NCBI GenBank assembly: GCA_963704155.1
Contig: CAVPHF010000039.1
Location: forward strand, 62,001 to 126,000
Length of the DNA stretch: 64,000 nt
Direction: 5' to 3'
DNA from: Thiohalocapsa sp963704155
Lineage (GTDB): Bacteria; Pseudomonadota; Gammaproteobacteria; Chromatiales; Chromatiaceae
Part shown: positions 1 to 8,061 of the stretch, piece after piece
Numbering within the stretch: position 1 is the stretch's first letter
Layout: the number at the start of each line of letters is the position of its first letter
Program-made: the position numbers and the translations under genes
The notes under the pieces: generated by a model
Seen by the model: only the letters and a program-made list of their open reading frames with translations
Database searches by the model: none
Told to the model about the DNA's origin: nothing

Positions 1-926
1 TGCCGCTCGGCGTCCGGCGCGACCGCCCGCGCCATCCCCGCCAGCTTCTGCCAGTAGAGCGGCACGCTCATGAACAGGTGCGGCGCCAGGTCCGCCAGAT
101 GCTGCAACGCCAGCGTCGGCGTACTGAAATAGGTGACGAACCCGAGCTGATTGCCGAGACCGAACTGACCCCAGCCGAAGATGTGACTCATCGGCAGCCA
201 GAGCACATCGAGGTCACCCTGGCGTAACAGCGGGCCGTTGAGCGCGAGCCAGTCGGCACCATTGACGGCGACATTGCGATGGGACAGCAAGACACCCTTT
301 GGCAAACCGGTAGTGCCGGAGGTATAGATCAGCGATGCCACGTCGTCGAGGGTGATCTGCGACAGGCGCTCGCGCACGCGAGCGGGGTTGCGGGCGAGCG
401 CTTGTTCGCCGCCCTGCTCCACCTGCGCGAGCGAAAAGGCCGATGCGACGATCGGATCGGGATCGAGACCCGCGTTGCGCGCGAGACCATCGAGGTCAAG
501 CGGCTCAAAGGTGATCAACGTCTCGATACCGAGCTGATCCCAGACCAACAGCACGCGAGCCAACTGCTCGGCATTCTCAACGAAGAGCACACGCGCATCG
601 GAGTGCGCAAGAATGTGCGCCAGCGGCTCGCCGACCAGTGTCGGGTATACCGGCACCAGCACGCCTCGGGCCGCACCGGCGGCAAGCCCCGCGATTCCCC
701 ATTCGAGCCGCGTCTCCGAGAGCACGGCAACTTTGCAGTCACGATCGACACCGCGATCCATCAGAAAAGACGCCACGCGCTCGACACGCGTCGCGCACTC
801 CCCCCAGGTCACCGGGACAAAGCCCCGGTCGACCGGCACCATGAAGCGCGGCTCATCTCGCAGGTCCGGGCGCGCCGCCTGATCGAACAGGATCTGCGCT
901 GCATTCTGGCGGTTTTGTATCGACAT
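1..926 (-). CDS. Long-chain acyl-CoA synthetase (AMP-forming), 5' part only
   Basis: This gene runs off the left edge, so about 308 N-terminal residues are visible. The reading frame from the ATG at 926 is open to position 1. It carries the adenylate-forming P-loop YTSGTTGLPKG near residues 200-210, followed by SHRNVAVN and LPMSHIFGWGQ, the A4/A5 region of FadD/FAA-type ligases. The family activates fatty acids with ATP to an acyl-AMP and then to acyl-CoA, usually at the cytoplasmic membrane. The start is supported by a GGAGG-type ribosome site just upstream (reverse complement of 933-938). It is divergent from the DUF368 gene with about 190 bases between them. Substrate chain length cannot be read from the sequence. 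Confidence 0.9.
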   Translation of the reverse strand, partial: MSIQNRQNAAQILFDQAARPDLRDEPRFMVPVDRGFVPVTWGECATRVERVASFLMDRGVDRDCKVAVLSETRLEWGIAGLAAGAARGVLVPVYPTLVGEPLAHILAHSDARVLFVENAEQLARVLLVWDQLGIETLITFEPLDLDGLARNAGLDPDPIVASAFSLAQVEQGGEQALARNPARVRERLSQITLDDVASLIYTSGTTGLPKGVLLSHRNVAVNGADWLALNGPLLRQGDLDVLWLPMSHIFGWGQFGLGNQLGFVTYFSTPTLALQHLADLAPHLFMSVPLYWQKLAGMARAVAPDAER

Positions 927-1118
927 CGGCCCCTCCTCGGTTCCTCCAATGCTGCAACCTCGCGGCAAGATCCGGCAAGCGGAAATCGACCGAGCGCCAG
1001 CCGACGACGATGCCTGAGGACGAGGACGAGGTCCGCCTCCAGTTCAACGAGCCAGACAAGGTCCCACTGCGCGCCCTATGATACCGGCCCCGAACGCGAA
1101 CGCCTGACGAGGAACAGC

Positions 1119-2228
1119 ATGCCGTCCAGCCCAGAAGCCGCACCAAACGACGATCGGCCCGAGCCGCTCACCCCAGCACTTGCCTTCCGTGCTGCGCTGG
1201 GCGGCGCCATGATGGGTCTGGCCAACCTGGTGCCGGGGATCTCCGGTGGCACCATGCTGGTGGCGGCGGGCATCTACCGGCGCTTCATCGACGCCGTCAG
1301 CGACTTGACGCGGCTTCGCCTGCGCACGCCCGCCCTCTCGCTGCTCGCCGTCGTGGTCCTAGCCGCAGTGCTGGCCATCGGCGCCCTGAGCGGCCTGATC
1401 GCCCAAGCCCTGGTGGACTTCCGCTGGGGCATGTTCAGTCTCTTCATCGGCCTGACCCTGGGCGGCGCGCCGCTGCTGCTGCGCATGACGCGGCCCTTCA
1501 ACGGCGCCGCCTACGCCGGTCTCGCCGCCGGTGCCGCGGCCATGCTGGCGCTGGCCTTGATCCAGGGTACCTCGGCCGACGGCGGCAGCGCCGAGAGCAA
1601 CTGGCTCATGCTCGGCATCGCCGGCATGGCCGGGGCCTCGGCCATGATCCTGCCGGGGGTGAGCGGGGCCTACCTGTTGCTGCTGCTCGGCCAGTACGAG
1701 CCCATCATCAACGCCATCAAGGATGCGGTGTCGGCCGCCACCCAGTTGGAGATAGCCGGGGTGCTGGCCCAGCTCGGCGTCATCGTGCCGGTGGGAATCG
1801 GCGTCGTCTTGGGCGTAGTGCTGGTCGCCAACCTGATGCGCTTCCTGCTGCACCGCTACGAGAAGGCGACGCTGGGCGTACTGCTGGGCCTGCTGCTCGC
1901 CGCGCCGGCGGGGCTCTACCCCTTCCGGGAAGGCGTTCCGCCCCAGCTGGGCGAGGTCTTCGAGGGCCAGCTCGTCACGGAGCAGAACGTCGCCGAACTC
2001 ACGGCCGCGGAGAATGCCAAAGACTGGCCACAGCACAGCTTCATGCCCACCCTCGGCCAGCTCGGCGGCAGCGCGGCGCTCATCCTCGCGGGGTTCGCCG
2101 TTACCCTGGGCATTGCACGGCTTGGGAACGAGGGGCCGCGCGAGGATGGCAACCGTGCTGGAGGCGACTCCGGTGCGTCGCCGAACGCCGCAGAAACATC
2201 TGAAAACCGCAGAAGGTCTCGCAAGTAA
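1119..2228 (+). CDS. DUF368 membrane protein (PopT-type undecaprenyl-phosphate translocase candidate)
   Basis: A 369-residue polytopic membrane protein. Two related motifs, LVPGISGGT near the N-terminus and ILPGVSGAYLLLLLGQYE near the middle, are the internal repeat typical of DUF368. Family members called PopT have been reported as undecaprenyl-phosphate translocases that return the lipid carrier across the inner membrane, so that role is the best hypothesis here. The frame is open back to 279, but the upstream part lies antisense to the acyl-CoA synthetase, so I place the start at the ATG at 1119 (MPSSPEAAPNDD). The last 35 residues are hydrophilic and charged. There is no partner gene beside it on the same strand. 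Confidence 0.85.
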   Translation: MPSSPEAAPNDDRPEPLTPALAFRAALGGAMMGLANLVPGISGGTMLVAAGIYRRFIDAVSDLTRLRLRTPALSLLAVVVLAAVLAIGALSGLIAQALVDFRWGMFSLFIGLTLGGAPLLLRMTRPFNGAAYAGLAAGAAAMLALALIQGTSADGGSAESNWLMLGIAGMAGASAMILPGVSGAYLLLLLGQYEPIINAIKDAVSAATQLEIAGVLAQLGVIVPVGIGVVLGVVLVANLMRFLLHRYEKATLGVLLGLLLAAPAGLYPFREGVPPQLGEVFEGQLVTEQNVAELTAAENAKDWPQHSFMPTLGQLGGSAALILAGFAVTLGIARLGNEGPREDGNRAGGDSGASPNAAETSENRRRSRK

Positions 2229-2383
2229 CGACTCGGAAGCCAAGCAGCTCTAAGGCTCCTGCGCCACGGTCACGGGCGGTTGGCGGCGCTTGCCGAAGCT
2301 GCCCGGCAGCAGACTGCGCAAGACCAATCGAGCGTTCTTCATCATGTGTCGGGAAGTGGGCGTGCATTGCGTGGAAGCAACCC

Positions 2384-2471
2384 GCGCGCAGGGTCACAGC
2401 GCGCGCAGGGTCACGCGCGCAGGGTCCAGGCGCGCAGCAGGCGCGCAGGGTCACACGCGCGCGCAGGGTCA
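2384..2471. repeat. Irregularly spaced direct repeats of GCGCGCAGGGTCA
   Basis: Six copies or part-copies of GCGCGCAGGGTCA(C) begin at about 2384, 2401, 2415, 2430 (truncated), 2441 and 2459. Their start-to-start spacing is 17, 14, 15, 11 and 18 bases. They lie in the 437-base gap between the DUF368 gene and the small minus-strand gene at 2666-3040. That gap holds no gene I can support. A TATAAT hexamer follows at 2476-2481, but no good -35 box is spaced correctly for it. Function unknown. Confidence 0.85.
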
Positions 2472-2665
2472 GGTCTATAATCGAAGTCCCTTGGCTGATC
2501 CCGCCCCGCCACCGGCGCCGCAACGCTGCGCATCAAGCTCTCTGCGCACGATGTCATCTGATGGAACCCATCGCCCACAGAGCTGCCGGTTCGGTGGCGT
2601 TCGCGAGATTGCCGGTTCAGGCTGCCCTTCTGCATCCAAGGGCCAAGTAAGGACGGCGAGAAGCC

Positions 2666-3040
2666 TCAACGGACCGCTTTCAGGCTGGTGCCAGTCCAGC
2701 GCCAGTCGACCCAGCACTCGGCGGCATTTTTCGGGCAGGATGGGCGCAGCGCGAGCGTGCGTAAGCCCGACTTGCCAGAGCCGCGCTGAACGATCTGCGG
2801 CTTGAGGCCCAGAAGCTGTTGGTTCTTCCCCGTCTCGGTAAAGAACACCTCGATCGTGCACGTCTTTATGCCGCAGTGCCCGGCCCCACGCCCCTTGGAA
2901 GGGTCGGCACAGGAAACATCCGACCAGTCGAGCACGCTGTCCGGCTGATTATCTCCATCCAATCGGCCGGTCAGCTCAGCGCCTTCGGCAATCTGATAAG
3001 CGCCGCCGCAGGCCTGCGCGATCAGCGGACCCGTCAGCAT
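2666..3040 (-). CDS. Hypothetical Cys-containing protein, probably exported family
   Basis: A 124-residue protein. It has a GRLDGDNQPDSVLDW stretch resembling the calcium-loop 'NGDGxxD' segments of FG-GAP-like repeats. It also has paired cysteines in the patterns CGIKTC and CPKNAAEC and a C-terminal WRWTG. This layout recalls short periplasmic proteins of unknown function that share the 'DGDxxPD...CGxxxC...C' pattern. No clear signal peptide is encoded from the ATG at 3040, and an in-frame stop lies about eight codons upstream, so the N-terminus may be truncated or the export signal lost. It starts 26 bases after the stop of the 2OG oxygenase and may be cotranscribed with it. I do not assign a function. 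Confidence 0.6.
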   Translation of the reverse strand: MLTGPLIAQACGGAYQIAEGAELTGRLDGDNQPDSVLDWSDVSCADPSKGRGAGHCGIKTCTIEVFFTETGKNQQLLGLKPQIVQRGSGKSGLRTLALRPSCPKNAAECWVDWRWTGTSLKAVR

Positions 3041-3065
3041 GTTCTTGGTGCCTGAGACTAATCAA

Positions 3066-5318
3066 TCAAACGCCCAGCTGCTCACGGTTTGCCAGGTCGT
3101 TCTCGCGCTGCCGCACGCGGCGCTGGTAGCTGGCCTGATTCTTCGTGCAGACCAGGCTGTACGGGCGGCCGCGCTTATCGGTGGTGCAGTCGAGGTCGCA
3201 GTGGCTGCGCCGGACGCTGTGCTCGACGTGGGTGCGAGTGTCTTGGGCCGCCTTCAGATGCCAGACCGACTCCGAGGGCGAGCCAAGGAAGGCGCTTAGA
3301 TCACGGCAGTGGGCGCAGCGGCATTGAATCTCGGCGGGGCGCTGCCAGTCGGCGGGCGGCGCCAAGGGCTCGGCGATGCGCTGCTCGAGGTGCGCCAGCA
3401 CCGCGTCGCGCAGTTCGGCGGTCGCCGTGCCGGCCGAGGGCGACGGCTCGGTCTGGGCGAGCCGCAGCGCCGCAGGCAGCAGGATCTCATCGATCGGGTA
3501 GCCTGTGTGATCGGACAGGAATAGGGCCAGCGCCTTGTCGGCGAGGGCCGCATCGATACGCGTCAGCGCCGTCAAGGTGTCGGCGACCAGCCCCGGCGAC
3601 GGCCGCTCGCGCCGCCAGCGTCGCATCGGCGACTCGTCCGCGGGCTCTGCCAGCGCACCGGGCAGCGCATTCAGCAGCGCCAGCGCGGCGGCGCGCAGCG
3701 CCAAGACATCGGCATCCAGCGATGTCGCGCAGCGAGCCAGCAGGTCGGCACAGGCAGCCGGTTTGACCCCGGCGTTGCCGCCGATGACCGCAGTTAGCAG
3801 ATCGCCGGCCTGCGCCACCGGTAATGCCACCAGCGTATCGGCCAGGGCCCCGTTGTCGGCCGCGGCATAGGCGCCCGCGGTGACGGAGCCGGCAATGAAA
3901 ACGGCGGCGGCGGCGCGGTCGCCGAGCCGGGACAAGGCATCGAGCAAGGCGCCGGTTTGGCCATCTTTGCTGGCCCCCAGGCCCTGCCAAGCGTCCGTCG
4001 GCCAGGCACCGCGGATCGCGAGCGCCAGCGCGTGCGCCTCCTGCCAGGCATCGTCTTCGTGCACCGCGCCGGCCTGCTGCCAATCTTCGAGCAGCTTGCT
4101 CAGGTAAGGCAAGCTGACGGCGAGGCCGCCGTCGGCGAGGACTGCCGCGCGGTGACCGCGGGGCCACAGCACTAGCGCCGCGCGTTGGTAGGAGCGCTCG
4201 TAGGACGCGCCTTCGTTGCCCGTGGCCTCATGGAAATTCGGCTCGATCTCATCGAAGCCGGCGAAGGCATAGGGCGGGCTGATCTCGTCGTCGTGGAAGG
4301 GCAGCTCGCCGATGGCCGGGGCGCTGCCGTCGGGCAGGCGCCAGTCGCGGATGGTGCGGCCTTCATCGGTGCTCTCGATGATCTCGAAGTCGCCGTCATC
4401 ATCCCTCCAGTAGCCGCCGCCGGTGTGCTCGGCAATGCCCTGCTCGAAGAGGGTGACTAGGCCAAGATGCAGGTCGCAGCCCGCGCTCCGGGCGGCAGCG
4501 AGCGCGACACCTGTGACGGCCGCATCGGCGCCCTTCAGCGAATCGAATCCCAGCTCTGCCTCGCTGTAGGCATGCTCCAACGGCAGCACAAGCTTTCGCG
4601 GGCCGCCGCTCCAGTCGCGCAGCAGCGCGGTAACGGACTCGCGCACATTGTCGTAATCCGGCGGCTGCGGCACGGGCTCTCCATCCGGGCGAATCAGATT
4701 GTAGACCAGCGCCAGGCGGTGGCCTGAGGCGACCGGCAGCACCTCGTGCCGGCAGTCGGCATAGAAGGCCGCCCAGGCGACCTCGGAGGGCTCGTCTCGG
4801 CGCAGATCGAGCCGCGCCTCGTGGTCCTTGTGACGGACCACCAGCTCGCCGCCGGTATAGGGCGACGGCAGCACGACCACCAGGGTCGCAAACATACCCG
4901 GCGCCTTTTCGGTATCGCGATGAGGCACGAAGAAGCTGCCGGTGTCATAGATCAGCAGCTTGTAGAACTCGGCCTCGACCCGACCGGCGACACCGAGTCC
5001 GGCGGCGACGTCGCACACGATCTGCGCCAGGTCTTCGGCCCAGCGCCGGCCGCTGATGTGCACCCGGGCCGCGTCGAGCTGCCATGTGCGGCGCACCTCG
5101 GTGTCGACCAGGGTCTCGGCTCCGCGGCCAAAGGGCGCCCGCTCGGCGACAGCGACGAGTTCCTCTGCCTGCGCCGGCAGCAGCGGCAGCGCGACCGGGC
5201 CGATGCCGTCGACGTCCAGCCGCAACGGATGCATGTCCAGCGTGCCGCTGGCGTAGAAATCGCCGGGACGTTGGACCGCGGACAGGGCAGTGGCGAGAGC
5301 ATCGGCGAGGTGGTTCAT
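3066..5318 (-). CDS. 2-oxoglutarate/Fe(II)-dependent oxygenase, long form
   Basis: A 750-residue protein with a prolyl-4-hydroxylase-type domain in the first 250 residues. The iron ligands are visible as HRD (HxD) and the distal His in CRHEV, with the 2OG-binding Arg in GHRLALVYN. The core strand is PSPYTGGELVVRH. The remaining 500 residues have no fold I recognise except a C-terminal Cys-rich segment with CRCAHC (666-671), Cys707, Cys711 and Cys724, which could hold a metal. Enzymes of the family hydroxylate protein or small-molecule substrates using O2 and 2-oxoglutarate; the substrate here is unknown. The ATG at 5318 is the natural start. A tandem 13-base duplication lies just upstream. 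Confidence 0.85.
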   Translation of the reverse strand: MNHLADALATALSAVQRPGDFYASGTLDMHPLRLDVDGIGPVALPLLPAQAEELVAVAERAPFGRGAETLVDTEVRRTWQLDAARVHISGRRWAEDLAQIVCDVAAGLGVAGRVEAEFYKLLIYDTGSFFVPHRDTEKAPGMFATLVVVLPSPYTGGELVVRHKDHEARLDLRRDEPSEVAWAAFYADCRHEVLPVASGHRLALVYNLIRPDGEPVPQPPDYDNVRESVTALLRDWSGGPRKLVLPLEHAYSEAELGFDSLKGADAAVTGVALAAARSAGCDLHLGLVTLFEQGIAEHTGGGYWRDDDGDFEIIESTDEGRTIRDWRLPDGSAPAIGELPFHDDEISPPYAFAGFDEIEPNFHEATGNEGASYERSYQRAALVLWPRGHRAAVLADGGLAVSLPYLSKLLEDWQQAGAVHEDDAWQEAHALALAIRGAWPTDAWQGLGASKDGQTGALLDALSRLGDRAAAAVFIAGSVTAGAYAAADNGALADTLVALPVAQAGDLLTAVIGGNAGVKPAACADLLARCATSLDADVLALRAAALALLNALPGALAEPADESPMRRWRRERPSPGLVADTLTALTRIDAALADKALALFLSDHTGYPIDEILLPAALRLAQTEPSPSAGTATAELRDAVLAHLEQRIAEPLAPPADWQRPAEIQCRCAHCRDLSAFLGSPSESVWHLKAAQDTRTHVEHSVRRSHCDLDCTTDKRGRPYSLVCTKNQASYQRRVRQRENDLANREQLGV

Positions 5319-5338
5319 GACAGAGGATCAGCCGGACC

Positions 5339-5364
5339 GGGGAGAGTGACTGGGGAGAGTGACT
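5339..5364. repeat. Perfect tandem duplication of a 13-mer (ggggagagtgact)
   Basis: Two adjacent identical 13-base units, 5339-5351 and 5352-5364, lie 21-46 bases upstream of the start of the 2OG oxygenase gene. They sit in its 5' leader or promoter on the minus strand. This could be a simple slippage duplication or a repeated operator; nothing else supports either reading. Confidence 0.9.
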
Positions 5365-5428
5365 GAACGCATCTTGCCGGCTTGCGCGGGCAGCATCAAT
5401 CCCAGCATAGGTCGAACCAGCCCTGGAA

Positions 5429-5662
5429 ATGAGCCCCTATGCGTGTCGCCCGGTGGCCGACGAGCTGACACGTCGCGCGGCCAAGGAGCATCTACCCCTG
5501 TCGCAATACCTCGCCCGCCTCGTGCGGGATCAAGTACAAGCGGACTGGCCGGACGGATATCTGTCGACGGTCATCGGCTGCTGCACGGATGACCCCTTGC
5601 AGGAACCGGACGACGAGCCGCCGGATGAAATTAGGTTGGGGTCGCCCAGGATCGAGTCATGA
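5429..5662 (+). CDS. Antitoxin of a VapBC-type module
   Basis: A 77-residue protein encoded directly before a PIN-domain toxin and overlapping it by the ATGA arrangement (stop 5660-5662, toxin ATG 5659). The N-terminal half contains LPLSQYLARLVRDQV, a helix like the DNA-binding/dimerisation part of short ribbon-helix-helix antitoxins. The C-terminal half is acidic (DDPLQEPDDEPPDE), as expected for the disordered toxin-wrapping tail. A stop lies in frame at 5408-5410, so the ATG at 5429 is the only conventional start, although its ribosome site is weak. Function is inferred mainly from position and size. Autorepression of the module is usual but not visible here. Confidence 0.75.
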   Translation: MSPYACRPVADELTRRAAKEHLPLSQYLARLVRDQVQADWPDGYLSTVIGCCTDDPLQEPDDEPPDEIRLGSPRIES

Positions 5663-6063
5663 AGTGGCTGCTGGACACTAATGTGTGCATACGCATCCTT
5701 AACGGCTCGTCCAGCCCCGTTGCCCAGCGTTTTCGCGCCAGGTCGCCACAACAGCTGGTCCTCTGCGCCGTCGTCAAGGCGGAGCTCCTCTACGGTGCCC
5801 GTAGGAGCCGTCGCGTCGCGGACAACCTGGGGCACCTAGAGCACTTCTTCCAGCCGTTGCCAAGCCTACCCTTCGATGATGCCTGTGCCTCGGAATATGG
5901 AATGCTTAGGGCCGATCTCGCGAGTCGAGGGACACCGATCGGCGGCAACGATCTGATGATCGCCGCCACCGCCCGTGTGCACGACTTGATCCTGGTTACG
6001 AACAACTTGGTCGAATTCTCGCGGATCGTCGGGCTGCGCGTCGAAGACTGGGAACGGCCTTGA
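5659..6063 (+). CDS. vapC: PIN-domain ribonuclease toxin, VapC type
   Basis: A 134-residue PIN-domain protein. The N-terminal LLDTNV places Asp6, followed by Glu42 in VVKAELLYGA and Asp98 in IGGNDLMIAA, the acidic residues that bind Mg2+ in VapC ribonucleases. TNNLVEF near residue 114 matches the fourth conserved segment. Family members cleave specific RNAs, often tRNA, when the antitoxin is degraded. The overlap with the preceding antitoxin gene indicates translational coupling. All key residues are present, so the toxin is probably active. Confidence 0.92.
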   Translation: MKWLLDTNVCIRILNGSSSPVAQRFRARSPQQLVLCAVVKAELLYGARRSRRVADNLGHLEHFFQPLPSLPFDDACASEYGMLRADLASRGTPIGGNDLMIAATARVHDLILVTNNLVEFSRIVGLRVEDWERP

Positions 6064-6122
6064 CGCCTCCGTCTGGCTTTCGGCTGTGTTCGGCGTGGGC
6101 TATCGACGCAGCGCCGGGGCGG

Positions 6123-6908
6123 TCAGGATGCGGAACCGGGTTGCACGAGCGTGCCGGGATAGTTCGCCCGTATCCAGGCCTCCACCTCGGCAGTCAGCAC
6201 CTTTGCAGATTTCCCCGCGCTTGGGATCGGCGGCCCGATGCGCAGCCGGATGGTGCCGGGCAGCCGCAGCAGGGAACGGCTCGGCCAGCAGTCGCCGCTG
6301 TTGTGCGCAATCGGCAGGGCGTCCGCCCCCGCCCGGACGGCAAGCATCGCGCCCCCGGCGTTGAAGGCGCCCAGCGTTCCGGGCGCCTGGCGCGTGCCCT
6401 CGGGGTAGATGACGACGCTGATGCCTTCGGCGAGGCGTTCCTGGCCTACCTTCAACACCGTCTTCAGGGCCTGAGAGCCCTTGCTGCGGTCGATGGCGAT
6501 GGGCTTGAGCAGCGCCAGACCCCAGCCAAAGAAGGGGACCCACAGCAGCTCGCGCTTCAGGATAGTCGCCTGCGGGGAGATGAGCAGCTGTAGATAGAAG
6601 GTCTCCCATTGGCTCTGGTGGTTGGATATCACCACCACCGCCCGGTCGCGCGGGATGTGCTCTAGGCCCTGGATGTCGAAGCGCACTCCGTTCAGATGCC
6701 GCAGCAGCCACATGGTCGCTCGGCTCCACAGGTTGACGAACCGATAGCGCTGCTCGAAGCTCTGGAAGGGCGCGGCTAGCAGGCAGAGCACGCCGTGGCC
6801 GATGCCCATCAGGTTGTAGGTTATGAAGAAGAGAAGGCTGCGCAGCCGAACGGACAGGCCCACCGGATCACTCGGACCGGGGTGGAGGGTGGTCGGGTCG
6901 CCAGTCAT
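6123..6908 (-). CDS. plsC: 1-acyl-sn-glycerol-3-phosphate acyltransferase (PlsC family)
   Basis: About 261 residues from the ATG at 6908. The frame can be extended to a TTG at 6977, but ATG is preferred and gives the usual family length. The acyltransferase motifs are NHQSQWET (the NHxSxxD/E block), a basic patch PIAIDRSKG, and the PEGTR block. The Glu in place of the usual Asp in block 1 is common in proteobacterial homologues. The enzyme acylates lysophosphatidic acid to phosphatidic acid at the inner membrane; a hydrophobic segment near the N-terminus (LLFFITYNLMGIGHGVLCLL) would anchor it. It could also acylate another lysolipid. Confidence 0.88.
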   Translation of the reverse strand: MTGDPTTLHPGPSDPVGLSVRLRSLLFFITYNLMGIGHGVLCLLAAPFQSFEQRYRFVNLWSRATMWLLRHLNGVRFDIQGLEHIPRDRAVVVISNHQSQWETFYLQLLISPQATILKRELLWVPFFGWGLALLKPIAIDRSKGSQALKTVLKVGQERLAEGISVVIYPEGTRQAPGTLGAFNAGGAMLAVRAGADALPIAHNSGDCWPSRSLLRLPGTIRLRIGPPIPSAGKSAKVLTAEVEAWIRANYPGTLVQPGSAS

Positions 6909-7089
6909 GATTGAGAAATGCGGTAACTCGTACGGGTAGTGCCTGAGGCGACTAGATGGGTCAGTCGAGTGCGTCAAAACAGCGCGACACGAACACAGTG
7001 GCCGGCACCCGGACTTTTCGTTGACGCCGGCACGCCATTAACCCTCTCAGTCGCGTCACCTGAGTATTGGCACTCATTGAACCAAGGAC

Positions 7090-8001
7090 TCAGCTGTCCG
7101 AAAAATAGTCCGAGTCGATTCGCTTGACCTCGTAGATCGATTCCGTTGCAACACCGATGCCGTGATCGAACATCAACCGTGCCAACCTGACACCATCGAT
7201 GAGAATAATCTTAGTTTCGATCAACCCAGCATACTCCAGGGCTTCGCGCGTGAAGCTCGACGTTGTAATGAAAATACCCTTTCGCGACCGCTGCCCTTGG
7301 AGTGCGCCGGCAAACTTCTGAATCTCCGGGCGGCCAACCACGTTCTCCCAACGTTTGGCTTGAAGATAAATCGCATCCAATCCCAGTGGATCCTCCTTGA
7401 TTATTCCGTCGACGCCCCCGTCACCCGATTTTCCCAGCGCCTCCCCGGCATCGCGGCGGCTGCCTCCATAGCCCATCTGCACGACGAGATCTACCACGAC
7501 CTGTTCCAGGAACTCTGGCGGGCTCTCGATCACGTGCCTTAGCAGCTCCGCTTCGACTTCACTGCGGGCCTTAATGTAGGCCTTGTCCAAGGCCTCTTCC
7601 GGTGTGTCGGCGGCCAGCGCATCGCCTTGGACTCCTTCGCCGCGGCCGTTCAGCGACCGCTTTTCACGAAAGGCGCGATACGCTGGATATTGCTTCAGAA
7701 CGGAGAGATCGACGCGATCAGGATGGCGTTGCAGAACCTCTCGCCCTAAAGGCGTTATCACCGATATCGCCCGCCTAGGTGACGCGAGGAGGCCCGCCTG
7801 CGTGATGTGCGTCTTTGCCCAACCAACACGGTTGTCGAAGAGCTTCGCCCGACCGCTCGGCAGCATCTCGCGACGCTCTTTGTCGGTCAGGCCAAATCGT
7901 TCGGCCAGCGCCTTCACGAGATCTCGATTTCGGTGCTCCTGACCGTCCAGATGGGCGTCCAACAACGGCACCATGATAGACTGGAAATCAGGGATTGCCA
8001 C
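7090..8001 (-). CDS. mrr: Mrr-type restriction endonuclease (methyl-directed, type IV)
   Basis: A 303-residue protein with the Mrr layout. Residues 1-95 form an N-terminal winged-helix domain for DNA recognition. The C-terminal nuclease core has Asp198 in GDGGVDGII and Gln214-Ala-Lys216 in IYLQAKRW, the D-QxK form of the PD-(D/E)xK site. Mrr proteins cut DNA carrying foreign methylation. No methylase or other restriction subunit is adjacent, as expected for a solitary type IV enzyme. The start is a GTG at 8001 with a GGGAG ribosome site five bases upstream. Confidence 0.9.
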   Translation of the reverse strand: MAIPDFQSIMVPLLDAHLDGQEHRNRDLVKALAERFGLTDKERREMLPSGRAKLFDNRVGWAKTHITQAGLLASPRRAISVITPLGREVLQRHPDRVDLSVLKQYPAYRAFREKRSLNGRGEGVQGDALAADTPEEALDKAYIKARSEVEAELLRHVIESPPEFLEQVVVDLVVQMGYGGSRRDAGEALGKSGDGGVDGIIKEDPLGLDAIYLQAKRWENVVGRPEIQKFAGALQGQRSRKGIFITTSSFTREALEYAGLIETKIILIDGVRLARLMFDHGIGVATESIYEVKRIDSDYFSDS

Positions 8002-8061
8002 TGCCGCTCCCGCTGCCGCCCCTCTCCGCTTCCGGCTCGTTGGAACGGCCGAGCATGCCTA

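Noticed and set aside
279..1118. N-terminal extension of the DUF368 frame
   Set aside because: It lies antisense to the acyl-CoA synthetase gene and is compositionally unlike a protein; the ATG at 1119 fits the family.
2476..2481. TATAAT as a promoter -10 box
   Set aside because: No matching -35 element at the right distance and no plus-strand gene follows it closely.
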